Shown in pieces: positions 18,662 through 26,246 of a DNA stretch of 51,737 bases (its first letter is position 1; each line of letters starts with the position of its first letter). The notes under the pieces were generated by a model, which saw nothing but the letters and a program-made list of their open reading frames with translations, did no database searches and was not told the origin of the DNA. Location: positions 1 through 51,737 of the forward strand of contig JARWZO010000017.1 in NCBI GenBank assembly GCA_029866325.1. The letters are read 5' to 3'. The position numbers and the translations under genes were made by a program. The stretch is from Fluviicola sp. (lineage in GTDB: Bacteria; Bacteroidota; Bacteroidia; Flavobacteriales_D; Crocinitomicaceae).

Positions 18662-20983
18662 TCACCGAATGGTCGACGCCTGGTACAACTTCAATTCCTC
18701 CCAAGTAACTTTGTCGCCCAATTTTTCTTTGAGTTGCGATAGCGATTGGTTCTGCTCTTTTACTTCGTCGAAATAGCCTTCCAATTCACGGATACGGCTC
18801 GGCGGCATAATTTCCTCCAATTCCACCTCTTCCTGTTTGATCAAGTTCATGAAATGGCTGTAAATGGTACCGATTGTCATTTGACGAACACGAGCAATTT
18901 CCTCGAGCGGTTTTCCTTCGCGGAACAACTCCAGCGTTTGTTCGTAAGTGGTTTTCTTTTCCTTTTTCTCTGCTTTTGTGGCTTTTCCTTTCTTCGGTTT
19001 GTCTTCTGATAAAACATTACTGAAATCGTCATGCAAATCAGTTGGATCGAGCAATGAAGGTTTTTCACGCAATTCTTGTTTGATAACTGCGATTTTAGCC
19101 AACTTATAATGTTTCAACTCTTCGTTCCAAACCGCTTCTTTGGTCAGCTCTCGCCCAGCGGTTACTGCTTCTACAAGTAAACGAACTTTCTTCAAGCGCA
19201 GAATAACCTCAAGGGTTTGTTGCTCCAATTCTTCCAATTCATCAACGTATTGTTTGGTTTTTTTAATGAGCTGCAACTCGGCCATACGTTTCAAAATGGA
19301 ATAATAAACATTGTCGAGCGGTTTAAAGAAATAGGTGTACGCCGCCTGAATGCGTTCATGGATAAAACTCCAGTCCATCTGCGGTTTCACAAATTGATTG
19401 GTGAGTTGTGCCACAAATTTCTTCGCAGGATCAATGGTCGACTGAATGGCCTGACTTTGATGCGCCACCCATGATTTATCTTTTCCTTTTTCGGTTTTCG
19501 GACCCGCCAATTTATAGCTATTTTCCAGAATCATCCAGGCACTTGCCAAATCATACCAATCGAACGCAGCACTGAGTGTGTTGTATAAATAATGCTTGGT
19601 TCCTTGTTCCAAAAACGATGAAAGTTGGTGTTCGTTGGCTTTTTGCTCGGCATAAGCCACCACTTGCTGGTCGTTGGAAAGACCGTTCATTGAAATGGGT
19701 TTCAGCAACACCAATCCCTGCAGTGATCGCAAGCGCGACAGTGCGACATAAGCTTGCCCGGGCGCAAATACCTGCGAAACATCCAGTACGGCTTTATCAA
19801 AGGTCAAGCCCTGACTTTTGTGAACGGTAATCGCCCACGCCAGTTTCAATGGATAATGCACAAACGTTCCCTGAACTTCTTCGGTGATTTCTCCGGTACT
19901 TTCACTGACCGTATACTTGATGTTTTCCCATTCGTAATGCTGCACCTCGATGGTGCGTTTTTCTTCGGGGAAATACACGAAGATTTCTTTCTCGGAGATC
20001 GCGTCGATACGACCGATTTTTCCGTTGTAGAAATTTTTCTCGAACGAAATATCGTTTTTGATAAACATAACCTGCGCACCCACTTTGAGTTCGAGTTGCA
20101 GTTCGAGCGGAAACAAATGCGGTGGAAAATCGCCCTGAACAATGGCTTCGTAGAAGAGTGATTTTCCTTCGAGTGATTTCAAAGCTCCGGCATTAATATC
20201 ATCTGCTTTGGCGTTGTGCGTGGTGAGCGTAATGGTTCCTTCGTGTTCTGACGGATCAAAATCTGGGCGTACAAACCGGTTCAGGATTTCCATATCAGCC
20301 GGAGTGACTTCATTATTACGCAAGTTGTTGAGCACCTGAATGAAATCGCTGTCTTGCTGCCGGTAAATGGTCGACAATTCAATATACAATGGAGGTTGCT
20401 CGTGAATGACCCGTGCATGGAAGAAAAACAAACCGCTGTAATAATTGCGCAACTCGCTCCATTCTTCGTTTTTCACAACAGGCGGCAATTGCAGCAAATC
20501 ACCAATAAACAAGACCTGAACGCCGCCAAAAGGTGTATTGTTTTTACGCACGTTTCGGAGAGTCCAATCCATGGCGTCGAGCAAATCCGCACGCAGCATA
20601 CTCACCTCGTCGATGATAAGCAATTCCATGGAACGAAACAATTGCTGACGCGATCCGCTGTGGCGAAAATGGCGTTTGAGTGAATCTTTGGTTTCAAACT
20701 TCACCGCCGAATTGTATTGTGGCGGATGAATAAATTCGGGAATAAATCCGCCGAACGGCAATTGAAAAAACGAGTGAATGGTTACTCCGCCCGCGTTGAG
20801 TGCAGCAATACCCGTAGGTGCTACGATCACGGTTTGTTTGTGGGTGGAATCAACGATTTTGCGTAACAGGGTTGTTTTACCTGTGCCCGCTTTTCCGGTT
20901 AGAAAAACCGAGCGATTTGTTTGGTTGATAAATCGTTCTGTGAACTCCGCCGGATTGCTTATAGCTTCTGATAATGTATTCAT
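18662..20983 (-). CDS. PIF1/RecD2-like SF1 helicase with HTH_40 tail
   Basis: The 773-residue protein is a PIF1-family 5'-3' DNA helicase: Walker A GKAGTGKTT near residue 31-39, motif Ia VIVAPTGIAALNAGGVTIHS, Walker B ELLIIDEVSMLRADLLDAMD, GGVQVLFIGDLLQLPPV, and the C-terminal SF1 motif LAWAITVHKSQGLTFDKAVLD followed by YVALSRLRSL. The last ~200 residues are helical and charged and end in an HTH_40-like segment (LELFREGKPLEEIARVRQM), similar in type to the tail of RecQ in this window. Its start codon and 42 nt of leader lie inside a 47-bp direct repeat that is repeated 1200 bp upstream beyond rhuM, so its native promoter has been separated from it. Confidence 0.92.
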   Translation of the reverse strand: MNTLSEAISNPAEFTERFINQTNRSVFLTGKAGTGKTTLLRKIVDSTHKQTVIVAPTGIAALNAGGVTIHSFFQLPFGGFIPEFIHPPQYNSAVKFETKDSLKRHFRHSGSRQQLFRSMELLIIDEVSMLRADLLDAMDWTLRNVRKNNTPFGGVQVLFIGDLLQLPPVVKNEEWSELRNYYSGLFFFHARVIHEQPPLYIELSTIYRQQDSDFIQVLNNLRNNEVTPADMEILNRFVRPDFDPSEHEGTITLTTHNAKADDINAGALKSLEGKSLFYEAIVQGDFPPHLFPLELQLELKVGAQVMFIKNDISFEKNFYNGKIGRIDAISEKEIFVYFPEEKRTIEVQHYEWENIKYTVSESTGEITEEVQGTFVHYPLKLAWAITVHKSQGLTFDKAVLDVSQVFAPGQAYVALSRLRSLQGLVLLKPISMNGLSNDQQVVAYAEQKANEHQLSSFLEQGTKHYLYNTLSAAFDWYDLASAWMILENSYKLAGPKTEKGKDKSWVAHQSQAIQSTIDPAKKFVAQLTNQFVKPQMDWSFIHERIQAAYTYFFKPLDNVYYSILKRMAELQLIKKTKQYVDELEELEQQTLEVILRLKKVRLLVEAVTAGRELTKEAVWNEELKHYKLAKIAVIKQELREKPSLLDPTDLHDDFSNVLSEDKPKKGKATKAEKKEKKTTYEQTLELFREGKPLEEIARVRQMTIGTIYSHFMNLIKQEEVELEEIMPPSRIRELEGYFDEVKEQNQSLSQLKEKLGDKVTWEELKLYQASTIR

Positions 20984-21025
20984 GATTTACTTGAAGTTAA
21001 GCAAAAAGTTGAGTTTGTGAAAGGG
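20979..21025. repeat. 47-bp direct repeat, helicase-proximal copy
   Basis: This copy includes the helicase start codon (20981-20983, minus strand) and its leader. It is identical over 47 bp to 22179-22225. The offset between copies is exactly 1200 bp, and rhuM lies between them. Confidence 0.95.
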
Positions 21026-21090
21026 GGAACTACTTTTTAATCTATTTTTTTTCATGGTGTCGTAACTTGAGAAAACCTTGAAACAGGATT

Positions 21091-22104
21091 TTACTTTTTA
21101 GGAGAAGAAATTTTTTTCGTTTGTTTTTCGAAGTCGCTTACAAAAGTAGAATCCTGAACTATTCGAAATTTACCGTACTCATTTTCAGCTAGACTTCTTG
21201 CGACTTCCTGTTTCACACTCCCGGCATCTGCTAAAATTTGGTACTCATTAAATTCAAGAAATGCATCAAGCTTAGAAATCCAGTCTTTCATTTTCATCGG
21301 TATTTTTCGATTCGCCTGATTTTCGGCATAGTCAAGATACATGGTAACAATTCGTTCGAGTTCTTTGATTTCTTTCTCGATTAGGTAATTTTTAGCAACA
21401 ATGATATCCGATTTCAAAATTTTTCCATCAGGTGAATTTTTCCAGGTTTGTAAGCCCATATTCGGTTTGGATGAGTCGACTCTTTCAGCAATAAGTTCTG
21501 CGGCTGTTTTTCCGGTAATCGCCCAATGCAATTTGTTTTGTACGGTCTTGAAGAATGTTTGCGTTAGCTCAATATCTTTATTGTAATCGATACTACATTG
21601 CTCATAAATATCTGTGATTTTCAAGTAAAAGCGTCTTTCACTGGCACGGATTTCGCGTATGCGGTCTAATAGTTGATCAAAATAATCTTTGTTAAACAAT
21701 GACTCGCCTTGCTTCAGTCGTTCATCATCCATCGCAAAGCCTTTCACTAGGTATTCTCTCAAAACTCCGGTTGCCCAAATCCGAAATCGCGTTGCGCTTT
21801 GAGAATTAACGCGATAGCCAACTGAAATAATGGCGTCTAGATTATAAAAAGCGGTTATGTATTTTTTGCCATCAGATGCAGTATGTGCATTTTTTGCACA
21901 CACTGATTCTTCCGCTAGCTCAGACTCTTTGAATATATTCTTTAAATGCTTCGTAATCACCGTTCTGTCTACCTCAAATAGTTCAGACATTCCCTTTTGT
22001 GTTGTCCAGACCGTTTCGTTTTGCTCATCAACAATCACTTGTACGGTATCCTTTCCACTGGGATTGGTGTAAAATAGGAAGTTTTGCGTATTCTCCAAAT
22101 TCAT
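21091..22104 (-). CDS. rhuM: RhuM family protein (virulence RhuM)
   Basis: The 337-residue product matches the RhuM family by its pattern: an N-terminal segment YTNPSGKDTVQVIVDEQNET, a helix-turn-helix-like WTTQKGMSELFEVDRTVITK then HLKNIFKESEL, the linker YNLDAIISVGYRVNSQSATR, then RIWATGVLREYLVKGFAMDDERL and a long helical region. RhuM-type proteins are scattered across genomes and often sit inside restriction-modification or phage loci; their biochemical role is not established. The N-terminus recalls phage antirepressor-like DNA-binding modules. Here it is a lone gene flanked by 47-bp direct repeats in the leader of the PIF1-like helicase gene, same strand, so it may be transcribed from the helicase promoter. 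Confidence 0.88.
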   Translation of the reverse strand: MNLENTQNFLFYTNPSGKDTVQVIVDEQNETVWTTQKGMSELFEVDRTVITKHLKNIFKESELAEESVCAKNAHTASDGKKYITAFYNLDAIISVGYRVNSQSATRFRIWATGVLREYLVKGFAMDDERLKQGESLFNKDYFDQLLDRIREIRASERRFYLKITDIYEQCSIDYNKDIELTQTFFKTVQNKLHWAITGKTAAELIAERVDSSKPNMGLQTWKNSPDGKILKSDIIVAKNYLIEKEIKELERIVTMYLDYAENQANRKIPMKMKDWISKLDAFLEFNEYQILADAGSVKQEVARSLAENEYGKFRIVQDSTFVSDFEKQTKKISSPKK

Positions 22105-22159
22105 TTTATCAATTCATTTTGTGTTTTGAAAGATGACTTTATAACGAATAAGTCCAAGC

Positions 22160-22183
22160 TTAATTACTGCTGTTTTCTTTCAT
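22160..22183 (-). other. Orphaned start codon with 7-codon frame
   Basis: The upstream repeat copy contains the same leader and ATG as the helicase gene, but the ATG now opens a frame of seven codons (MKENSSN) before TAA. It looks like the original helicase start cut off by the rhuM insertion, and may behave as a small upstream frame ahead of rhuM. Confidence 0.55.
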
Positions 22184-22225
22184 GATTTACTTGAAGTTAA
22201 GCAAAAAGTTGAGTTTGTGAAAGGG
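22179..22225. repeat. 47-bp direct repeat, promoter-proximal copy
   Basis: This copy is identical to 20979-21025. Sequence beyond it (22226 onward) carries the candidate promoter, so this copy sits in what was probably the original helicase leader. Confidence 0.95.
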
Positions 22226-22250
22226 AAATTGAAAAAAAATCATGCTGCTG

Positions 22251-22258
22251 CGAAGGTA
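22251..22258 (-). promoter_or_regulatory. Candidate displaced helicase promoter (-7 TACCTTCG)
   Basis: The minus strand reads TACCTTCG followed by CAGCA, one base off TAnnTTTG. The same 12-nt block (CGAAGGTACGGA on plus) occurs at 32067-32078 upstream of the thioesterase gene. Transcription from here would cross the 47-bp leader and then rhuM before reaching the helicase. Confidence 0.4.
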
Positions 22259-22281
22259 CGGAATTCGTTACGGAGTTACAT

Positions 22282-22333
22282 AGTTTTTAAGTTTATTGAG
22301 TTGAAACTTACAAACTCAATAAACTTAAAAACT
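22282..22333 (-). terminator. 21-bp perfect hairpin downstream of the 22342 gene
   Basis: Arms 22282-22302 and 22313-22333 are perfect 21-bp complements (outer bases AGTTTTTAAG, inner ATTGAGTT) with a 10-nt loop, beginning 9 nt after the stop of the minus-strand gene. The position suggests transcript 3'-end formation. It belongs to the same AT-rich repeat family as 23094-23143. Confidence 0.55.
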
Positions 22334-22341
22334 TAATAAAC

Positions 22342-23025
22342 TCAGATGCCATCCACCACCCTCATCAAATATCGCTCATCCTCTAGAATCCAAGTTACTT
22401 CATAGCGGTTCTCACCTTCGCCGTTGAGCATATAAAGATACATGTGATGACCTGTTTCCGATTTAAGCAGTCGCAAGTTTGGTGTGACTAATGGTTCTCT
22501 GTGAACATATTTACCAACAGGATGATACTCCCATTCACACGGCCATGGTTCGTAAATGCCTATGAATGCTGCCGGAGGAAAATCGACCAAAAAATGTGAA
22601 TGCAACACAAAAAACACATCGCTTACTTTGCGTGTGGGCAACTCTCCATTCGTGCCCCAAAATGGCTGACCATCTATTTTTGTAAGTACCTTGTGCCTTC
22701 TATTGGAATACGTAAGTGGATGCCCAACAGTATCAAAGGCTGAAAAGTAAAGGTGGATATACGCCGACTTTAAATGAAAATTGGCGACTGTATCCGAACA
22801 GGAAACTAGCGGAATTTCAGTCAATTTTACCGCTTTCACAGCAGCTTGTTGTTTGATCGAATCGCCCTTGCGGTTGAAAGAAGCAATTTCATTTCGGATG
22901 GTTGTATCTGTAAGGTTCCAGAAGCTTTCGCGGGCTTTCAAAGTTTGCACGGAAACCGAATCCTGCTGGCACAAGGCACTTTTCGTGATGCAAAACAAAA
23001 AAACAAGGGATGTTAGTTTAAGCAT
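22342..23025 (-). CDS. Secreted protein of unknown function
   Basis: I do not recognise this family. From the ATG at 23025 the product has 227 residues and a clean signal peptide (MLKLTSLVFLFCITKSALC, cleaved near Q); a TTG at 23049 would add eight residues. The mature part has a helical N-terminal stretch, then beta-rich segments with Trp/Tyr/His (GIYEPWPCEWEYHPVGKYVH; HHMYLYMLNGEG) and ends in a short strand-rich WILEDERYLMRVVDG. It is flanked by hairpins on both sides and by its own -7 box, so it is probably monocistronic. Confidence 0.65.
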   Translation of the reverse strand: MLKLTSLVFLFCITKSALCQQDSVSVQTLKARESFWNLTDTTIRNEIASFNRKGDSIKQQAAVKAVKLTEIPLVSCSDTVANFHLKSAYIHLYFSAFDTVGHPLTYSNRRHKVLTKIDGQPFWGTNGELPTRKVSDVFFVLHSHFLVDFPPAAFIGIYEPWPCEWEYHPVGKYVHREPLVTPNLRLLKSETGHHMYLYMLNGEGENRYEVTWILEDERYLMRVVDGI

Positions 23026-23064
23026 AAATAAGGTCAACTGCGTTTTCAATTAACTCGGTTCGCA

Positions 23065-23072
23065 CAAAAATA
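23065..23072 (-). promoter_or_regulatory. Candidate -7 box for the 22342-23025 gene
   Basis: The minus strand reads TATTTTTG, a full TAnnTTTG match, about 40 nt before the ATG at 23025. Confidence 0.4.
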
Positions 23073-23093
23073 TTGCCAAGATGGAAGTTTAGT

Positions 23094-23143
23094 AGTTTTT
23101 TGAATTCGCGAATTCAAACTTAAAAAACTCACGAACTTAAAAA
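23094..23143 (-). repeat. AT-rich inverted repeat with 20-nt perfect palindrome
   Basis: A perfect palindrome TTTGAATTCG/CGAATTCAAA lies at 23099-23118, flanked by AGTTTTT (23094) and AAAAAACT (23122-23129), with another AACTTAAAAACT copy up to 23143. It directly follows the stop of the minus-strand gene at 23144 and may act as its terminator. Confidence 0.55.
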
Positions 23144-24436
23144 CTAGTCTATTCGCTGCTTATACACATAATTGATACTATCATCGATATAGTGGTGAAA
23201 GATGTAATAAACATAATTCCCGCGACATTGAATACTCACCGGATAAATGTGTTTCTCGAGTTTCAGTTCGCCGATTACAGCGCCGTTTTGCGGATCAATC
23301 TCTAACAAACGCGCCATTCCTTGGTAATCAAATCGCGCGAAAATGCGGGTTCCTTCTTGATTGATGATGAGTTGCGAATCCCACTTTTTATGGTGCTGAT
23401 AAATAATGGGATAACTGCGCACGCGCCGCCCCTTTTTGGTAAACACCACTGCCGAATCGTTGAGGTGATCAAAAATCACAATCGAATCCTTGAGTTTAAA
23501 TGCCGGCGCGTAAACCGGATGATTAAGCAACTCAAGGTATTTTTGCTGAGTTTCGAGCAAGGCATGTAATTTTAATTGGTTGTCAACCGAGTTGTCGGCA
23601 AGCGGATCAACAACTGATCGCTCCTGTAGCTGCATTTCTCGCTGAAACTCGTCCAAAGCGCGTTTGTATTTTCGGTTCGAGACATAATACAAGCGCATAA
23701 TCTGATGAGAAAGCGTGTCGATGGCTACAAAATCGACCGTTTTATGCAATGATCCGTATTGCTGATAGAGTTGAATGTTTCCATACGAAAGCACACACGA
23801 TTCGATGGTTTCGGCGGCGGACTTTCTTGTTTGACCATTAAACAACGACAACGAATCAGCGGAAATATGCACCTGAAACGTACTATCTGTATAATAAACA
23901 TGAATGCCGTTCATACAATCCCGAAAAAACGATTTGGGATGTTTCCTTATGGGTAAATCCACCACCGGTTCATTAAATTCATTTACCAAACGCAGCAAAT
24001 ATTCATTGTGATCTTTGCACAGCAGCAACATGCCTTCGTTCCACAATTGAAAATCGATGATGTGCACATTGGGTTTGGGATAAGCCCATGAAATCCGCGA
24101 GGAAGTTATGATTACTTCTTCCAAATCGGTTTGTTTGTCTTCCAAATGGATAACCACAAACAAGGTGTCTTGTCCGGGCGGTGGAAAATTGATAAATTCT
24201 TCCTTGAGTCGGTAGGAATGGTGTTTGACGGTCAATACATTCGGTAAAACGGGACAAACAATCGTGAATTCACCTTTCGAATTAGTGGTGGCTGATTTGT
24301 TTTCGACCGAAACCGTTGCCCTGCTAACCGGTGCTTCTCCGGTGTTGAAGACAGTTCCGCTTACTACAATTTCCTGAGCTTGAACAGTAAAACTCAAACA
24401 ACAACAAATCAGGTAAAGCGCGTACAACGGTTTCAT
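23144..24436 (-). CDS. Secreted protein with CarboxypepD_reg-like domain
   Basis: From the ATG at 24436 the product has 430 residues and starts with signal peptide MKPLYALYLICCCLSFTVQA. An upstream non-ATG start at 24550 would add 38 residues ahead of the signal peptide and is rejected. Residues about 22-105 resemble a carboxypeptidase-regulatory-like beta-sandwich (VSGTVFNTGEAPVSRATVSV, NSKGEFTIVCP, DLEEVIIT), the module found before TonB receptors, but no receptor barrel follows. The rest may form a beta-propeller-like fold with a Trp/Tyr-rich strand pattern. Function is unknown. Confidence 0.72.
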   Translation of the reverse strand: MKPLYALYLICCCLSFTVQAQEIVVSGTVFNTGEAPVSRATVSVENKSATTNSKGEFTIVCPVLPNVLTVKHHSYRLKEEFINFPPPGQDTLFVVIHLEDKQTDLEEVIITSSRISWAYPKPNVHIIDFQLWNEGMLLLCKDHNEYLLRLVNEFNEPVVDLPIRKHPKSFFRDCMNGIHVYYTDSTFQVHISADSLSLFNGQTRKSAAETIESCVLSYGNIQLYQQYGSLHKTVDFVAIDTLSHQIMRLYYVSNRKYKRALDEFQREMQLQERSVVDPLADNSVDNQLKLHALLETQQKYLELLNHPVYAPAFKLKDSIVIFDHLNDSAVVFTKKGRRVRSYPIIYQHHKKWDSQLIINQEGTRIFARFDYQGMARLLEIDPQNGAVIGELKLEKHIYPVSIQCRGNYVYYIFHHYIDDSINYVYKQRID

Positions 24437-24567
24437 AAGTGGTTCAATGTAGCCAAAATCAGCATGCATAAATAGTTCGTAGCACAAACATTGACTAAAA
24501 CGTGTTGAGTATTGATTATAGCTAAAACAAAATGAGTATGTTCGTTTCAATGATCTAACGTGAGTAC

Positions 24568-25080
24568 ATGAAAGAACTTTTTGAATTTCGGCGATTTGAT
24601 GAGGAAAAACAAAAACGGGTGATGAAAGATGATTACCTGTTTGCCTTCGGAAAGTTCGACGGGTTCACACATAGGCTGCTCAATGTGGATTTCATTGTGG
24701 ATCATGACTACAACTACATCATGATCATCCATTCTTTCGACCGGCCATATTCCTATTCACAAGATACATTCTACCTGAAAATAGAAGGTAAGGTCACCAA
24801 TCATTTGCAGAACAAAATCAAACAATTGCTGCACATGAATCTGGCAAATGTAAAAGAGTCATATCACCACACTACTTTTTCGGCCAGCGGTATGGGTGCT
24901 TTGATCTGCCATATTAATAATGGTAAAGAGAATATTTGCGTCACAATAGAAGATCAGCATACGATCGATGACTTTGAACTAAAAGTGGAAAAACATCTGT
25001 TCCGCTTGCTAAACGAAATCGATAAATGGGTTGAAGAATTGTATGAAACACTGCTAATTGTGAGTACAAAAAATGTGTGA
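24568..25080 (+). CDS. Conserved-looking cytosolic protein, unknown
   Basis: The 170-residue product has no signal peptide or membrane helix. It mixes strands (FIVDHDYNYIMIIHSFD; ENICVTIEDQHTIDD) and helices (HLQNKIKQLLHMNLANV; LFRLLNEIDKWVEELYETLL). I do not recognise a family. It is divergent from the CarboxypepD_reg-like gene and has a compact coding pattern, so it is likely a real gene. Confidence 0.6.
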   Translation: MKELFEFRRFDEEKQKRVMKDDYLFAFGKFDGFTHRLLNVDFIVDHDYNYIMIIHSFDRPYSYSQDTFYLKIEGKVTNHLQNKIKQLLHMNLANVKESYHHTTFSASGMGALICHINNGKENICVTIEDQHTIDDFELKVEKHLFRLLNEIDKWVEELYETLLIVSTKNV

Positions 25081-25184
25081 TCCTTGGTATTCGTTTCAAC
25101 CCTGGAAACCATCGTCACCTAAGCTAGGGATTTCTTCTGTTACCTTTTCACATTTCCGACATTCCTTTGTAAAATCGGAATCTC

Positions 25185-26153
25185 ATGAAAACAATCTTTA
25201 CCCTTTTATGCTCGCTAATACTAATGAACAGCATAGCTCAAGTTGACAATCAACTTTACAACCAACGATTCAACGCCGCTAAAGCCAACTACGAACACGA
25301 AATCGACGGCAATAACGAAAGTGTTACCATTCTCACCGATGTGATTTACAACGCCATCCCTGACGGTTATCATGTCACTTACACGACTTCGTTTATCGGC
25401 AAATCGATTGAAGATGTCGACAATAAAATGAACACCAAAATGGATCAGTTGGTAGAAAAGGTCAAAGAACTGAAACTGGCACGTAAAGATGTGCGATTGG
25501 ATGTGGTGGCACTCGATCCAGTGTTTGATTTTCAGCTGGGCGATTCGGCTGCTCCCATCGGTTATAAAGTCACCGAAAACATCACCTTCAACATAAAAAG
25601 CAATGCCGTAATGGGACGACTTTCACAAATTTGCCTCGAATTCGGTATTTACGATCTCATCAACGCACAAGCCTATTTGCTCGACATTCAACCCATTTAC
25701 GACACCTTGAATGCCAAAACGGTGGAATTGCTCAATGACAAGAAAAAATTGTGCACTGATGTCGGTATTTCATTGAATTCCGGTGAGCCGAGTATTGTAA
25801 AAACCAAAGAAGTGTATTATCCGAGCGAACGCTACCTGAAATCGTATTTGACCAATGCTACGTTGTACAAACATCATCTTACACAAAACTCAACCCTAGG
25901 CATGCAACGAACCGTGGATGTGGATAATTATTACGATCTCAATCTAAAAGACGCCGATTATGTCTACAACTCGGGTGCCGACTGCCCGGTGATTCAGGTT
26001 TATTTCCGTTTGGTGTACACCCATCGAAAAGTACCTACTGAAGACGAAATCAGAGAGAAAGTCACCAAAGAATTGGAAGAAAAACAAGCAAAACAGGAAA
26101 AACAGATTTATGTAGTCGACGAAAACGGTACGTTGAAAAAAGTGGAGTTTTGA
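25185..26153 (+). CDS. Secreted SIMPL-domain-like (DUF541) protein
   Basis: The 322-residue product has a signal peptide (MKTIFTLLCSLILMNSIAQ). Residues about 50-170 follow the SIMPL/DUF541 pattern: a strand containing YHVTYTTSFIGKSIEDVDNK, a helix TKMDQLVEKVKELKLARKDV, then a strand with LDVVALDP, a YKVTENITFNIK strand, and a later helix YDTLNAKTVELLNDKKKLC. SIMPL proteins are periplasmic or outer-membrane associated with no single defined role. The C-terminus is a charged helix (DEIREKVTKELEEKQAKQEK) and a short strand. The family assignment rests on pattern, not on a search. Confidence 0.6.
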   Translation: MKTIFTLLCSLILMNSIAQVDNQLYNQRFNAAKANYEHEIDGNNESVTILTDVIYNAIPDGYHVTYTTSFIGKSIEDVDNKMNTKMDQLVEKVKELKLARKDVRLDVVALDPVFDFQLGDSAAPIGYKVTENITFNIKSNAVMGRLSQICLEFGIYDLINAQAYLLDIQPIYDTLNAKTVELLNDKKKLCTDVGISLNSGEPSIVKTKEVYYPSERYLKSYLTNATLYKHHLTQNSTLGMQRTVDVDNYYDLNLKDADYVYNSGADCPVIQVYFRLVYTHRKVPTEDEIREKVTKELEEKQAKQEKQIYVVDENGTLKKVEF

Positions 26154-26156
26154 CTT

Positions 26157-26226
26157 GAATTATCAATTATGAATTGAAAAATTATCAAGGAAATTCAAGT
26201 TAAAAACCCTTGATAATTGATAATTC
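26157..26226. terminator. Nested inverted repeat between convergent genes
   Basis: ATTATCAAGG (26181-26190) pairs with CCTTGATAAT (26208-26217), and outside it GAATTATCAATT (26157-26168) pairs with AATTGATAATTC (26215-26226). It lies between the stops of the SIMPL-like gene and rmuC, so a bidirectional terminator role is plausible. It lacks a strong T-tract. Confidence 0.5.
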
Positions 26227-26246
26227 TTTCATTGATAATTCAAAGA

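Larger units (their letters stand above)
20979..22225. mobile_element. rhuM insertion unit bounded by 47-bp direct repeats
   Basis: A 1200-bp unit (one repeat copy plus rhuM) interrupts the region between the helicase start and its putative promoter at 22251-22258. No transposase or integrase gene, and no terminal inverted repeats, are seen. The duplication is far longer than usual IS target duplications and suggests site-specific or homologous recombination. Recombination between the copies would remove rhuM and restore an uninterrupted helicase leader. That the unit is mobile is inferred; the repeats are seen. Confidence 0.6.
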
